64,000 bases of DNA from Solirubrobacter pauli (GCF_003633755.1 NZ_RBIL01000003.1:62001-126000), one strand, 5' to 3'; shown: positions 1 to 9,052, counted from the first letter of the stretch. Notes: generated from the letters alone by a model not told the origin. Numbers and translations: made by a program.

Positions 1-2380
1 AGGAGTCCGGGCCGGGCAGGATGTCGGCCGCCATCCGGGTCCCCGCGGGCGTGCCGTCGGTCTTCCACAGCTCGCGCCCGTGCTCGGGGTCCCACGCGCT
101 GAACCAGACGGTGTCTCCGAACGCGGTGAAGTCGAGCGGGGCGTGCTCGTTGTCGTCGAACGGGAAGAAGCGCAGCGCCACGGTGCCGGCCGGGGTGCCG
201 TCGGTGCGGTACAGGGTCATCCCCTGCCGGTCCGGGTCGCTGCTCCACGCCGTGATGTACGTGTAGCGGCCGGTCTCCCACGCGTAGGGCCACGAGACGG
301 CGCCCCCGATCGGCAACGGCTGCAGCCCGCCGCCGCTCAGGTCCGTGGAGTACCAGCGCGTGCCGAACGCGGACGTCCCGGCGACGAAGACGACCCGGTC
401 TCCGGCACGCGTCATGCCGCGCGGGACGCTGCCGGTCTTGCCCGGCTCGAGGTCGGCGAGCAGCTCGGCACGCGTGGCGGTCTCGTCGAGGCGGTAGAGC
501 TCGGTGCCGAGCGTGGAGTCGTCGGGCGAGCCGAGCTCCATCCCGGCGAGGAAGCCGCCCGGGACCGCCACGCCGGCGATCGAGCGGCCGGTGGGCAGGC
601 GCGCGGTGCGCGTCCCGTCCGTCCAGATCGAGTCCCAGTAGCCACTCGTGACCAGCATCGAGCGGTCGCCGTTGACGGCCACGGGCTCGCCCGCGTAGGT
701 CTCGCCGAGCGAGTAGGTGCCGGCCGCGGTGCCGTCGGTGCGCCACAGCTCGCCGTCCGTGCCGAACACGAACGCGGCGCCGACTCGTCCGAGTCCGAGG
801 AAGCCGTTGAAGGGCCCGGCGATCGGACGCGTGCCGGCCGCCGTGCCGTCGCTCTGGTAGAGCAGGCGGTCGTTGCCGCCGAGGAAGTACGCGGTGGTGC
901 CGTCCGAGTCCATCCAGACGGGGTCGAGCGGCGCGCCGGTGCTGTCGAGCGCGCGTACGGTCGTCGTGCCGGCGGCCGTGCCGTCGGTCACCCACAGCTC
1001 GCCGCGCTCGGCGGTCGGGAACAGGACCCGCGCGCCGACCCGTGCGGCACCGTACGGCTCCGAGCCCTTCGGCAGCGGGTTGACGTCGCCGAGCTGGCCC
1101 GTGCCGCCCGGTGTGCCGTCGGAGCGGTGCAGCTCGAGATCGCCGTGCTCCGTCCAGGCCGGATAGACCACGCCGTTGCGCGTCTTGGCCATCCGGTACG
1201 TCCAGTCTCCGTGGAGGACCTCGCCGGGCACCCGCTGCATGCCGGTCGCGCCGGCGAGCCAGAGCACGCGCTCGCCGTCTTCCTCGCGCTCGTCGTACGC
1301 CCAGAAGAGCACGGTGCCCGGACCGGCGGCGGTGATCCGCGTGAGCCCGTACGCGGGCCCGGGCACGACCGCGGCGGTCTGCCCGTCCCAGCGCGCGAGC
1401 CGCGTCCGCGACCCACTGCTCCCGGTCCAGAAGATCGTGCTGCCGGAGCGCTCGATGTCCTGCTCTCCCCCGGTCTCGCTCCACGCGGGCGGCGGGCCGC
1501 CGAGCGTCGTGACGCCGTCGGCGGCCGTCCAGCGGCGGAGGCCGTCCTCGGCGGCGAAGTAGACGGCGTCGCCGATCGCCCGCAGCGGCGCGTACTCGAG
1601 CCCCGGCGAGACGACGGTGCTCTTGGTCTCGCCGCGCCGCAGCACCACGAGGCTGCCGCCGGAGCCGTACGACGCCAGGTGCCCGTCCGTGGTCTTGACC
1701 GGCGCGAAGCCGACGCCCGGATACACCTCCTGCGTGCCCTCGCGGGTGCCGTCGGTGAGGTACTGCGAGTACGTGCCCGTGAGCAGGACCTTGCCGTCGA
1801 CGGCCGCGCTGACGGTGAGCTGCCGCCCCAGCTGCGGGTCGTCGAACAGGTCGAGCTTCTTCGCACCGCTGGGGCGCAGGTGCCAGAGCTCCGGTTCGCC
1901 GCTGTAGGCGTCCGGCTGCACGAAGAGCACGCCGTCGCCGAGCGGCTGGAACCGCTGTCGGACCGGCTCGTTCTCCGCCGCGGCGGTGCGGGCCTTCATC
2001 CCGGAAGCCGTCCGGAAGTCCACCAGCCGACGCGTGCCGGCGCTGGTCCCGTCGGTTCGCCAGACGCCGTTCACGGTGTAGAAGTACGCGAGGTCGCCGA
2101 CCGCCTCGAGCGCGACCGGGAACGAGCCCTCGGGCCCTGGCACGAGGTCGCTCACGAGCTGCGTGCCCGCCGCCGTCCCGTCTGTCCGCCACAGCTCGCG
2201 CCCGTGGATCGCGTCCTCGGCGCTGAACACCGCGGTGCCGTCGGCCAGCGCGACCACGTCCGCGGGGTCGGAGGGCTGGGTCCACGTCCCGAGTGCCTTG
2301 AGCAGGCCGACATCGTCCTGGGCAGCGGCGGGCGCCGCCAGCGCCAGCAGAGCGGTCACGACTCCGATGAACATGCGCAC
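1..2380 (-). CDS. Secreted ELWxTDGT-repeat protein (C-terminus beyond window)
   Basis: This is an exported, presumably extracellular repeat protein; the substrate or partner is unknown. The reverse strand reads open across the region. It repeatedly encodes ELW-x-TDGT-x-x-GT units (for example ELWVTDGTAAGT near 1000 and ELWRTDGTAAGT near 2190), a dozen or more copies roughly 40-50 residues apart. ELW repeats are predicted to form a propeller-like fold. The N-terminus has a signal peptide, a hydrophobic stretch ending in APAAAQ. I chose GTG at 2380; ATG at 2374 is two codons inside and equally possible. The forward-strand 792-residue open frame over the same region is an antisense artefact of the GC bias. 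The stop codon lies left of the window, so the gene is partial. Confidence 0.85.
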   Translation of the reverse strand, partial: MRMFIGVVTALLALAAPAAAQDDVGLLKALGTWTQPSDPADVVALADGTAVFSAEDAIHGRELWRTDGTAAGTQLVSDLVPGPEGSFPVALEAVGDLAYFYTVNGVWRTDGTSAGTRRLVDFRTASGMKARTAAAENEPVRQRFQPLGDGVLFVQPDAYSGEPELWHLRPSGAKKLDLFDDPQLGRQLTVSAAVDGKVLLTGTYSQYLTDGTREGTQEVYPGVGFAPVKTTDGHLASYGSGGSLVVLRRGETKSTVVSPGLEYAPLRAIGDAVYFAAEDGLRRWTAADGVTTLGGPPPAWSETGGEQDIERSGSTIFWTGSSGSRTRLARWDGQTAAVVPGPAYGLTRITAAGPGTVLFWAYDEREEDGERVLWLAGATGMQRVPGEVLHGDWTYRMAKTRNGVVYPAWTEHGDLELHRSDGTPGGTGQLGDVNPLPKGSEPYGAARVGARVLFPTAERGELWVTDGTAAGTTTVRALDSTGAPLDPVWMDSDGTTAYFLGGNDRLLYQSDGTAAGTRPIAGPFNGFLGLGRVGAAFVFGTDGELWRTDGTAAGTYSLGETYAGEPVAVNGDRSMLVTSGYWDSIWTDGTRTARLPTGRSIAGVAVPGGFLAGMELGSPDDSTLGTELYRLDETATRAELLADLEPGKTGSVPRGMTRAGDRVVFVAGTSAFGTRWYSTDLSGGGLQPLPIGGAVSWPYAWETGRYTYITAWSSDPDRQGMTLYRTDGTPAGTVALRFFPFDDNEHAPLDFTAFGDTVWFSAWDPEHGRELWKTDGTPAGTRMAADILPGPDS

Positions 2381-2465
2381 GGGGCGATCATGGCGCGCTC
2401 ACGAGCCCGCCGCGCCGATCAACGTTCCGCCGGAACTTCGAACGCGAGGAACCGTTGAGGTTCCC

Positions 2466-3761
2466 GTGCTCGTTCGTGCGACGATGATTGCGATGGCGGT
2501 GCTTGTCGCGCCGGCACAGGCGACGACGACCGTGGAGGTCCGTTCGACGCGGTCGGTCAACGAGAAGGGCATCGACTTCAGCACGTCGGCGCTGCGCGTC
2601 CGCGGCGGTGACGAGGCCAACGACCTGCGGCTCGCGCCCGCCGAGGACGGCGCGGTGATCGTCGCCGACACGGCCGGCGTCACGCCCGGTCCCGGATGCA
2701 CGGCGCAGGCCGACGGGAGCGCGCGGTGCCTCCTCCCGTACACGGCGATCGCCGCCCAGGTCGACGTCGCCGACGGGGACGACCACGTGCTCGTGACGGC
2801 CGGCAGCGCGGAGGTGTCCGGCGGGGCCGGCACCGACACGCTCGAAGGCCCGTCCGGGCCGTACCAGTACGGCAACGTGCTCGACGGCGGGTCGGGAGAC
2901 GACGTCCTCCGTGGCAGCGGCGTGCTCAGGGGCGGGACGGGCCGTGACGTGCTGCAGGGCGGCGCGGGCGACGACGTCCTCAACGGCGACGGCGGCCCGA
3001 CGCTCGAGCCGGACGTGATCGATGGCGGCGACGGCACCTTCGACCGCGTGCTGTACGCCGGCACGTCGACGCCGGTGCAGGTCGACCTGGCCGACCCCGG
3101 ACGCGACGGCGGCGACCTCGTCACGAACGTCGAGAGCGCCGTGGGCGGTGCGGGGGACGACCGCCTCGCCGGCACCGACGGCGTCAACTGGCTCGACGGC
3201 GGCGGCGGGGACGACGTGATCGTCGGCCGCGGCGGAGCCGACCGCCTGGAGGGCGGCTCCGGCGACGACCGCATCGATGGCGGCGCGGGCGCGGACCGGC
3301 TCGAAGGCGGGCCGGGACGCGACCGGCTCAGCGGCGGAGACGGCGCCGACAGCCTGGAGCCGGGCGGCACGCGTGGAGCCAACGACTGCGGCCGCGGAGC
3401 GGACCGGCTGGTCGACCCGGGGTCCCACATGCGCGTCGGCGCCGACTGCGAGCGCCTGCTCGTGGACCTCTTCGTCCTGACGCGCGTGCGCCGAGGGAGC
3501 GCGCTGCGCTTCGCGTTGCAGTGGGACGACACCAACATCTTCCCGCCTTGCCGCACGAACGTCAGCGTCAGGCACGGCACGCGGACGGTCGCGAGCAAGA
3601 GCATCCGCGCACCCGACGGCCGGCGGCACCGCGTCGCCGTCCCGCTGCCGCGCAGCGCCCGACGCGCACCGCTGCGTGTCACGTTCCGCACGTCCGAAGG
3701 CTGCCGGAAGCGCTCCGGCGGCGACCTGGCCGGCGCGTTCGTCCTCGGCCCGCCGGCGTAG
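2466..3761 (+). CDS. Secreted RTX-type (hemolysin-type calcium-binding) repeat protein
   Basis: This is a likely exported calcium-binding beta-roll protein of 431 residues. After a short signal peptide (hydrophobic core then APAQA) comes a small N-terminal region. From about residue 120 to 310 there are many GGxGxDxL nonapeptides (GGAGTDTLEG, GGSGDDVLRG, GGAGDDVLNG, GGSGDDRIDG), the RTX signature that binds calcium between turns. The C-terminal ~110 residues form a separate domain with scattered cysteines. GTG 2466 was chosen because it gives a clean signal peptide and follows a TTGAGG-like ribosome site; a longer in-frame extension to 2163 would antisense the neighbouring gene. It is divergent from the ELW-repeat gene, and the 85-bp gap holds both promoters. 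Confidence 0.85.
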   Translation: MLVRATMIAMAVLVAPAQATTTVEVRSTRSVNEKGIDFSTSALRVRGGDEANDLRLAPAEDGAVIVADTAGVTPGPGCTAQADGSARCLLPYTAIAAQVDVADGDDHVLVTAGSAEVSGGAGTDTLEGPSGPYQYGNVLDGGSGDDVLRGSGVLRGGTGRDVLQGGAGDDVLNGDGGPTLEPDVIDGGDGTFDRVLYAGTSTPVQVDLADPGRDGGDLVTNVESAVGGAGDDRLAGTDGVNWLDGGGGDDVIVGRGGADRLEGGSGDDRIDGGAGADRLEGGPGRDRLSGGDGADSLEPGGTRGANDCGRGADRLVDPGSHMRVGADCERLLVDLFVLTRVRRGSALRFALQWDDTNIFPPCRTNVSVRHGTRTVASKSIRAPDGRRHRVAVPLPRSARRAPLRVTFRTSEGCRKRSGGDLAGAFVLGPPA

Positions 3762-3764
3762 GGT

Positions 3765-4517
3765 TCAGATGACCAGCCGCTTGCGGTACTCGCGGCCGGT
3801 CGTGTCGCGCCACGTGATCTCGTCGAGCCCGCGCTGCTGGAACTCCAGCCGGTTGTCCCGGACCCGGCGCTGGACCTGCGCCCCGGACTTCAGGTGCAGG
3901 GTGATGCGCTCGACGCCGTCGGGGAACAGCAGGAAGTAGATCGGCGGGGCGCCGCGGGGCGCCTTGGTGCGCGACCACATCGGCGACGCGAGCGTCGGAA
4001 AGCCGGGACTGCAGCTGACGCCGAACGTCCGGCCCCGCGACCGGGCGACGGTGCAGAGCCCCGGCTTGCCGTCCCACAGGCCGGGCATCAGGTACTCCTC
4101 GAAGTTGTCGCGCCGCTTGACCCGGCGCGCGAGCGACCAGTCCACCCGCTGCGGCACGAGCCGCAAGTTCGGCTTCGGGCGCTCAGCGAGGCGATCGGAG
4201 GCGCGCGGGGGGCGCCGGAAGATCCCCAGCGTGCGCTGCGCCTCGGCACGCGCCTCGTCCAGCGTCGCCGCGGGCGTGCTCGGGTCGCGCCGGCTGGGCG
4301 TGAACGGGTTGGGCGCAGCCGTCTCGGTGGGCGCGGGCGTGGTGACGGCCGGCACCTCGTCGCGGTGCCGGTCACCGCCGGCGAGCACCACGCCGGCGGC
4401 CCCGGCGGCGACCGCCGCGGGCATCGCGAGCCGCAGCGCCAGCCACCGGCGACGGCGCCGCACCGTGCGCTCGGCCACGCCCCGGACGAGCTCGCGCAGC
4501 TCCGGTACGTCAGACAT
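3765..4517 (-). CDS. Single-pass membrane protein downstream of an ECF sigma factor
   Basis: The function is unknown. It is a 250-residue protein with a basic cytoplasmic N-terminus (RRRRR around residue 20), one membrane segment at about 30-47, and a Pro/Thr-rich linker. The outside domain has two cysteines (GLCTVARS, GVSCSPG). It overlaps the upstream sigma gene by 8 bp, so the two are almost certainly cotranscribed and translationally coupled. That is the usual place for an anti-sigma factor. However, the N-terminus lacks the His-x3-Cys-x2-Cys zinc motif of the common anti-sigma domain, so an anti-sigma role is only inferred from position. The gene ends close to the convergent RTX gene. 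Confidence 0.75.
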   Translation of the reverse strand: MSDVPELRELVRGVAERTVRRRRRWLALRLAMPAAVAAGAAGVVLAGGDRHRDEVPAVTTPAPTETAAPNPFTPSRRDPSTPAATLDEARAEAQRTLGIFRRPPRASDRLAERPKPNLRLVPQRVDWSLARRVKRRDNFEEYLMPGLWDGKPGLCTVARSRGRTFGVSCSPGFPTLASPMWSRTKAPRGAPPIYFLLFPDGVERITLHLKSGAQVQRRVRDNRLEFQQRGLDEITWRDTTGREYRKRLVI

Positions 4518-5064
4518 CGTCGTGCTCCACGATCGTTCTCAGGGTCAACAGCCCGCGGCTGACGTGCTTGCGCGCGACGAGCGCCGAGCACCGCATGCGC
4601 TCCGCCAGCTCCGGATAGCTCAGCTCCTCGATCACCCGCGCGCGCACCGCCTCGGCCTCGCGCGGACGCAGCTGCGCGAGCAGTTCCTCCGCCGTCCGGC
4701 TGCCCAGCTGGTCGACGCGCTCGAGCCGCTCGTCGAGCAGCTCCAGCCGCGGCGCGCCCAGCTTGCGTCGCGCCCGCGCCTCCACCTCGCCGCGCTGGAT
4801 CGAGCGCAACAGCTTGTGCCGCGCGATCCCGAGCAACCACGCCACCGCCGGCCCCTCCGACGCCCGATAGCGCTTGACGGACGCGAGCGCCGCGACGAAC
4901 GTCTCGGCGGCCAGGTCGATCGCGACGTCCGACGACGCCGTGCGCTTGCGCAGATACCCGAGCACCAACCGCTCGTGGCGCAGGTAGAACTGATCGAACG
5001 CCGCCGCCTGCCGCGGCGTCAACCGCAGCAGCTCCTCGTCGCTCAGATGGGTCAGATCAGCCAC
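4510..5064 (-). CDS. ECF-type RNA polymerase sigma factor
   Basis: This sigma-70-family factor of 184 residues should direct RNA polymerase to a small regulon. Region 2 is visible at about residues 25-95 (QFYLRHERLVLGYL, then AAETFVAALASVKRYR, with GPAVAWLLGIARHKL for promoter melting). Region 4 lies at 130-180 with a helix-turn-helix (LSYPELAERMRCSALVARKHVSRGL). The start is GTG at 5064. The downstream membrane protein overlaps by 8 bp, suggesting a sigma/regulator pair. Divergent transcription of a small membrane gene starts at 5188, and the 123-bp gap between them should carry the promoters. Confidence 0.88.
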   Translation of the reverse strand: MADLTHLSDEELLRLTPRQAAAFDQFYLRHERLVLGYLRKRTASSDVAIDLAAETFVAALASVKRYRASEGPAVAWLLGIARHKLLRSIQRGEVEARARRKLGAPRLELLDERLERVDQLGSRTAEELLAQLRPREAEAVRARVIEELSYPELAERMRCSALVARKHVSRGLLTLRTIVEHDDV

Positions 5065-5108
5065 TACTCATCGCTTCACGCTGCGTCCCGAAACGTGACA
5101 CGCAGCCT

Positions 5109-5125
5109 GACGCCCGTCGGGCGTC
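5109..5125. repeat. Short hairpin in the sigma / membrane-protein divergent gap
   Basis: A perfect 7-bp stem (GACGCCC / GGGCGTC) with a 3-nt loop sits midway between the start of the ECF sigma gene (5064) and that of the small membrane gene (5188). It could be an operator or simply a GC-rich palindrome; there is no T-run, so it is not a typical terminator. Confidence 0.35.
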
Positions 5126-5187
5126 GCGGGCATGGCCGACCGCGGCCCGGGGTACGTGCGTCGCATGCCCGCGAACCCGCATCGCGC

Positions 5188-5496
5188 ATGAGCACTCGCG
5201 TGGCGCTCGCGATCGGCCTCGTGTGCGTGCTCGCCACGTTCCTGTTCCTGCACACGGGATCGCGCGCGGCCGAGCTGTGCGCACGCGACGGCGCGGCGGT
5301 TCCGGATGGGCTTTCCTGGTGGCCCCCTGGGGCGCGCTGCGCCGGTGGCGAGCCGGTCCGCGCCACGACGAGGTTCGACCCCGTCGCCGGGCTGGCGGTC
5401 CCTGGGATCGCGCTGCTGGCGTTCGGCGCGGCGGCGCTCGTCGAGTCGCCACGACGCCGCCGCCCGACAGGATCGGGCGGGGCGCGCGAAGTTTGA
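5188..5496 (+). CDS. Small two-TM membrane protein
   Basis: This is a 102-residue protein of unknown function. The N-terminus (MSTRVALAIGLVCVLATFLF) is a membrane segment or uncleaved signal anchor. A second hydrophobic segment lies at about 68-86, followed by a basic tail (PRRRRP). Between them is an exported loop with two cysteines. ATG 5188 is the only start that removes the overlap with the sigma gene; the frame extending back to 3964 is antisense to real genes. It ends 46 bp before the c-di-GMP enzyme and could share its transcript. Confidence 0.6.
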   Translation: MSTRVALAIGLVCVLATFLFLHTGSRAAELCARDGAAVPDGLSWWPPGARCAGGEPVRATTRFDPVAGLAVPGIALLAFGAAALVESPRRRRPTGSGGAREV

Positions 5497-5542
5497 CCTG
5501 CTGACCGCTCAAGTTCGCTTGCCGTCGGACGATCTCCCAGGC

Positions 5543-7201
5543 GTGGTCCGCCGGCCATCAGCACTGTTCACGGTCGCCGTCTGGGGCGGCGTGCTCGCTG
5601 TGCTGGGAATGGCCTGCGCGCTGGTGATCGACGCGCGCGGCGCCGCCGCGGCCTCGCGCCAGGCGTCGGCCAGCGACCGCATCAGCTACGCGCTGCGGGA
5701 GGCGTACGTCGCCCACAGCCGCGAGCAGAGCGCGCTGCTCACGCGCGACGAGACCGCGCACGAGCGGGCCTCGGATGACGTCGACGCGGCGCTGGCCGAG
5801 GCGGGGTCCGCCGCGACGAGCCTGCGGTCCGACCATGACTCCTACCGGCGCTTCGCCGACCCGGTGTTCGACGACTCCGCGAGCGCGGACGTGGCACGCG
5901 CGCTGGCCGCGTACCTCGGGAACGCGCTCGGCCGTGAGGCGGACGCCGCCACCGATCGGGCGCGCGGCCTCGGCGAGCAGGCGAGCGCGAAGCTGGACAC
6001 CGTCATCCGCGGCGCGATGATCGTGATCGTCACCGCGGCGTGCATCTTCACGCTGCTCGGCCTGCTGCTGCGCGCGCAGCGGCGGCGGCTCAGCGCCGCC
6101 CGGGCGGCGGAGCTCGAGCGCCTCGCGGAGATGGCCAGCTCGGACCCGCTGACCGGCCTGCGCAACCACCGGGTCTTCCACGAGGACCTCGCGCGCGAGC
6201 TGCAGCACGCCAGCCGCACCGGGCTGCCGCTCGCGCTGGCGCTGGTCGACCTCGACGACCTCAAGACGCTCAACGACACGCACGGCCACCAGGCCGGGGA
6301 CGAGCGGATCCGCGCGCTCGCCGACACGCTGCGCGCGACGATGCGCGGCGCCGACCAGGCCTACCGCATCGGCGGGGACGAGTTCGCCGTCATCCTCCCC
6401 GACACGCGGGCGTGGGGCGCGCTCGAGTTCGCGCAGCGGCTGCGGGCCGCGCTGCCCGGCTTCACCGCCACGGCCGGCATCGCCGAAGCCGAGACGTTGC
6501 GCCCCCGCGACGAGCTCATCCGCGAGGCCGACATGGCGCTGCTGCGCGCGAAGGCGCTGCGCCAGCACGTCGCGGTCTACACGGTCGAGATGGCCCCGAA
6601 GAGCGATGCGCCGCGGGTCGACGAGCGGCACACCCAGACGCTCGCCTCCGCGCTCGCGCGCGCCGTGGACGCGAAGGACTCGTACACGCGCAGCCACTGC
6701 CAGACCGTGTCCGAGCTCGCCGCGCTGATCGCCACCGAGCTCGGCTTCACCGGCGACCGGCTGGCCCGCATGCGGCTCGCCGGCCTGCTGCACGACGTCG
6801 GCAAGATCGGCGTCCCGGACCACATCCTCAACAAGCCCGCCGCGCTCACCGACGACGAGTACAAGGTCATGCAGGCGCACGCCGTGCTCGGGTTCGAGAT
6901 CGTGCAGGCCGCGGGCCTCCCCCAGGAGGCGCAGTGGGTGCGCCACCACCACGAGCGCGTCGACGGCCGCGGCTACCCGGACGGGCTCGCCGGCGACGCG
7001 ATCCCGCCCGAGTCGCGCATCATCCTCGTCGCCGACGCCTACGAGGCGATGACGTCCGATCGCCCGTACCGCAACGCTCCCGGGCAGACCTTCGCCGTCG
7101 AGGAGCTGCAGCGCGGCGCCGGCACGCAGTTCGACGCGCGTGTCGTCGAGGCGCTCTGCCGCGTGGTCGACCGGCTCGGTCAGACGCACGCCGCGCGCTG
7201 A
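5543..7201 (+). CDS. Membrane GGDEF / HD-GYP c-di-GMP enzyme
   Basis: This is a two-headed cyclic-di-GMP enzyme of 552 residues: the GGDEF half makes c-di-GMP from GTP and the HD-GYP half hydrolyses it. TM1 at about 10-28 and TM2 at about 160-185 flank an exported helical sensor region. GGDEF is intact at residues 277-281 (YRIGGDEFAVILP). It is preceded by RGAD five residues upstream, which matches the RxxD product-inhibition site. The HD pair is at 417-418 (HDVGKIGVPDHIL), with HHERVDGRGYPDGL at about 470-483. GTG 5543 was chosen because earlier starts overlap the preceding gene and precede TM1 with an unlikely basic stretch. Both active sites look complete, so which activity dominates cannot be told. 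The 3' end overlaps the convergent 2H gene by 22 bp. Confidence 0.9.
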   Translation: MVRRPSALFTVAVWGGVLAVLGMACALVIDARGAAAASRQASASDRISYALREAYVAHSREQSALLTRDETAHERASDDVDAALAEAGSAATSLRSDHDSYRRFADPVFDDSASADVARALAAYLGNALGREADAATDRARGLGEQASAKLDTVIRGAMIVIVTAACIFTLLGLLLRAQRRRLSAARAAELERLAEMASSDPLTGLRNHRVFHEDLARELQHASRTGLPLALALVDLDDLKTLNDTHGHQAGDERIRALADTLRATMRGADQAYRIGGDEFAVILPDTRAWGALEFAQRLRAALPGFTATAGIAEAETLRPRDELIREADMALLRAKALRQHVAVYTVEMAPKSDAPRVDERHTQTLASALARAVDAKDSYTRSHCQTVSELAALIATELGFTGDRLARMRLAGLLHDVGKIGVPDHILNKPAALTDDEYKVMQAHAVLGFEIVQAAGLPQEAQWVRHHHERVDGRGYPDGLAGDAIPPESRIILVADAYEAMTSDRPYRNAPGQTFAVEELQRGAGTQFDARVVEALCRVVDRLGQTHAAR

Positions 7202-7704
7202 GCGCCGGCGAACGACCACGCGCCGAGCGGCGCCCACGGGCCGCCCGCGTACGCGTGCAGCGCAAGGCCGGTCAGCGTGAACGCGCGCGGCTCCAGACGC
7301 GCACGCAGCACCTCCTCGACCGCGCGGGCCCGCTCCGGCGTGACCTTGTTGCAGACCGTGACGTGCGGCCGCAGCGGCTGCTCGTCCTGGCGCGTGAGCC
7401 GGCCCGTCCAGCGCGCGGCGAGGTCGGCGCGCAACGCGACCAGCGCCGGCGCGTGCACGTCGACGGCCACGCCGCGCCCGAGGAAGCGCAGCCGCTCGGC
7501 GCGGGCGGCGAGCGGCGGCGTCCGCGCCGCGACCGTCGCCAGCTCGGCCGCGATCGCGTCGTGGTCCTCGCCCGGCAGCGCGTGGAAGAGCGTGAGGTGC
7601 GCGGCGAGGTGGTTGCGCTCGGCCGGGAAGAACTCCGCGCGCCAGGCGTCCAGCCACGCCTGCTCGGGCGGCGGCAGCACGGCCGTGAGGATGAGCGGGC
7701 GCAC
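7180..7704 (-). CDS. 2H phosphoesterase / 2'-5' RNA ligase family protein
   Basis: This is a 174-residue protein with the two His-x-Thr/Ser signatures of the 2H superfamily: HLTLFHAL (about residues 37-44) and HVTVCNKV (about 110-117). Family members cleave or form 2'-5' or cyclic phosphodiester bonds in RNA or nucleotides; the substrate here is unknown. GTG 7704 is preferred: it lies 5 bp after the stop of the MATE exporter and gives the usual family N-terminus (RPLILTAVLPPPEQ), whereas the longer frame would overlap the exporter. The two genes probably form one transcript. Confidence 0.8.
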   Translation of the reverse strand: MRPLILTAVLPPPEQAWLDAWRAEFFPAERNHLAAHLTLFHALPGEDHDAIAAELATVAARTPPLAARAERLRFLGRGVAVDVHAPALVALRADLAARWTGRLTRQDEQPLRPHVTVCNKVTPERARAVEEVLRARLEPRAFTLTGLALHAYAGGPWAPLGAWSFAGAQRAACV

Positions 7705-7709
7705 GTCGG

Positions 7710-8993
7710 TCAGCCTGCCCGGGCGCTCAGGCGCGCGAACAACGCCGACTGGGCGAGCACGAGCGCCGCGTTCGCGCCGGCGACGGCCGCCCACAGCGCT
7801 TCGAGGCCGCCGGCGTTCGTGACCGGCACGGCCACCACGGCGAGCACGCCGTAGCCCGCCGCGAAGGCGACGAAGCTCGCCGACGCGCGTTGCAGGCCGA
7901 CGAGGCCGAAGCCGGCGACCGCCTGCACGGCGTCGGCCAGCACCGCGACGGCGACCAGCGGCAGCAGGTCCACGACGACGTCGGCGACGGCCGGGTCATC
8001 CGTGAACACGCCGATCACCGGCCCGTGGAAGACCGCCACCACACTCCCGGCGAGGACGACCGCCGCGACGACCACCCGCACGCCCGCGCGCACCGGCTCA
8101 CGGGCCGCCGCGGGCGACCGCGCCTGCGCGACGTGCGGGACCACGGCCTGGCCGACCGCGACCGCCGCGGCGAAGACGAGGTTCGCCAGCGACAGCGCGA
8201 CCGTGTGCGCGGCGGCCGCGTCGACGCCCTGGCGGGTCGCCGCGAGCGCCACGACGCCCAGCACCGCGAACTTCACGAGCACGGTCGCCGCGAGCGGGAT
8301 GCCCACGCGCGCGAGCCCGACGACCGCGCCGGGGTCCGGCCGGCCGATCCGCACGGCCGCCGCTCCGAGGTCGGTCGCGCGGGCGACGGTGAAGTGCACG
8401 AGCACGGCGTACACGGCGGTCGAGGCCAGCATCGCCCAACCCGTGCCGACGAGCCCGAGCTCGGGGAACGGTCCGGGCCCGCGCACCAGCAGCAGCGTGC
8501 CCGCGATCCCCACGCCGGTCGCCGCGAGCCCCGCGCGGAAGACCAGCCCGGCCCGGCCGAGTGCGATCGCGGCCGCCGAGCCGGTCGCCTGCACCGCGGT
8601 CAGCAGCACGCTCGCGGCGAGCAGGACGAGCAGCGCGGCCGGCACCTGCGCGACCTTCTCGGGCGCGCCGACGAGGCGTCCGACGGCGCGCGTGCACAGC
8701 ACCGCGGCCGCGCCGACCGCGCCGACCGCGAGCGCCAGCCACATCGAGGCGCGCACGCTCGCGCGCAGGCGTGCCGGATCGGTGGCCGCCCGCGCGAGCG
8801 CCGGCGCGACGCCCCGCTGCGCACCCGTGACGACGGTGATCGCCGGGATGAAGACGGCCATCGCGGCCGTGAAGCGCGCCAGCGCGGTCGTGTCGTAGCG
8901 CCCGAGCACCGCGGCGTCGACGGTCGCGCCGATCGTCGTGGCCACGACCGCCAGGTAGATCGGCACAGCGCTCCGGGCGATCCGCGACGTCAC
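7710..8993 (-). CDS. MATE-family multidrug exporter
   Basis: This is a polytopic inner-membrane protein of 427 residues with about 12 hydrophobic segments. It is arranged as two similar halves, typical in length for the MATE (DinF/NorM) family of cation-coupled exporters. Characteristic stretches are the N-terminal PIYLAVVATTIGATVDAAVLG and a second-half helix with LVFAAAVAVGQAVVPHVAQA. The substrate cannot be predicted. The start is GTG 8993 with GAGGAA just upstream. It leads a likely two-gene unit with the 2H phosphoesterase. It is divergent from the secreted protein at 9052; the gap is only 58 bp. Confidence 0.85.
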   Translation of the reverse strand: MTSRIARSAVPIYLAVVATTIGATVDAAVLGRYDTTALARFTAAMAVFIPAITVVTGAQRGVAPALARAATDPARLRASVRASMWLALAVGAVGAAAVLCTRAVGRLVGAPEKVAQVPAALLVLLAASVLLTAVQATGSAAAIALGRAGLVFRAGLAATGVGIAGTLLLVRGPGPFPELGLVGTGWAMLASTAVYAVLVHFTVARATDLGAAAVRIGRPDPGAVVGLARVGIPLAATVLVKFAVLGVVALAATRQGVDAAAAHTVALSLANLVFAAAVAVGQAVVPHVAQARSPAAAREPVRAGVRVVVAAVVLAGSVVAVFHGPVIGVFTDDPAVADVVVDLLPLVAVAVLADAVQAVAGFGLVGLQRASASFVAFAAGYGVLAVVAVPVTNAGGLEALWAAVAGANAALVLAQSALFARLSARAG

Positions 8994-9039
8994 TTCCTCA
9001 CAGGTTCAGCGAATCCGCCCCGACCCCTCTCCACTCAGG

Positions 9040-9052
9040 TACGTTCTCGGTG
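9040..9052 (+). promoter_or_regulatory. Predicted -10 box for a leaderless transcript
   Basis: TACGTT at 9040-9045 is followed by six bases and then GTG 9052. A TANNNT box placed this close puts the transcription start on the start codon, as expected for leaderless mRNA. No convincing -35 is visible. Confidence 0.5.

Noticed and set aside
80-2458. 792-residue forward-strand open frame
   Set aside because: It is antisense to the ELWxTDGT-repeat gene; its Arg/Gly/Ala-rich composition is an artefact of strong GC bias, whereas the reverse strand has a signal peptide and clear repeats.
2880-3400. Periodic DNA repeat in the RTX gene as a regulatory or mobile repeat
   Set aside because: The period is that of GGxGxDxLx nonapeptide codons, so protein repeats explain it.
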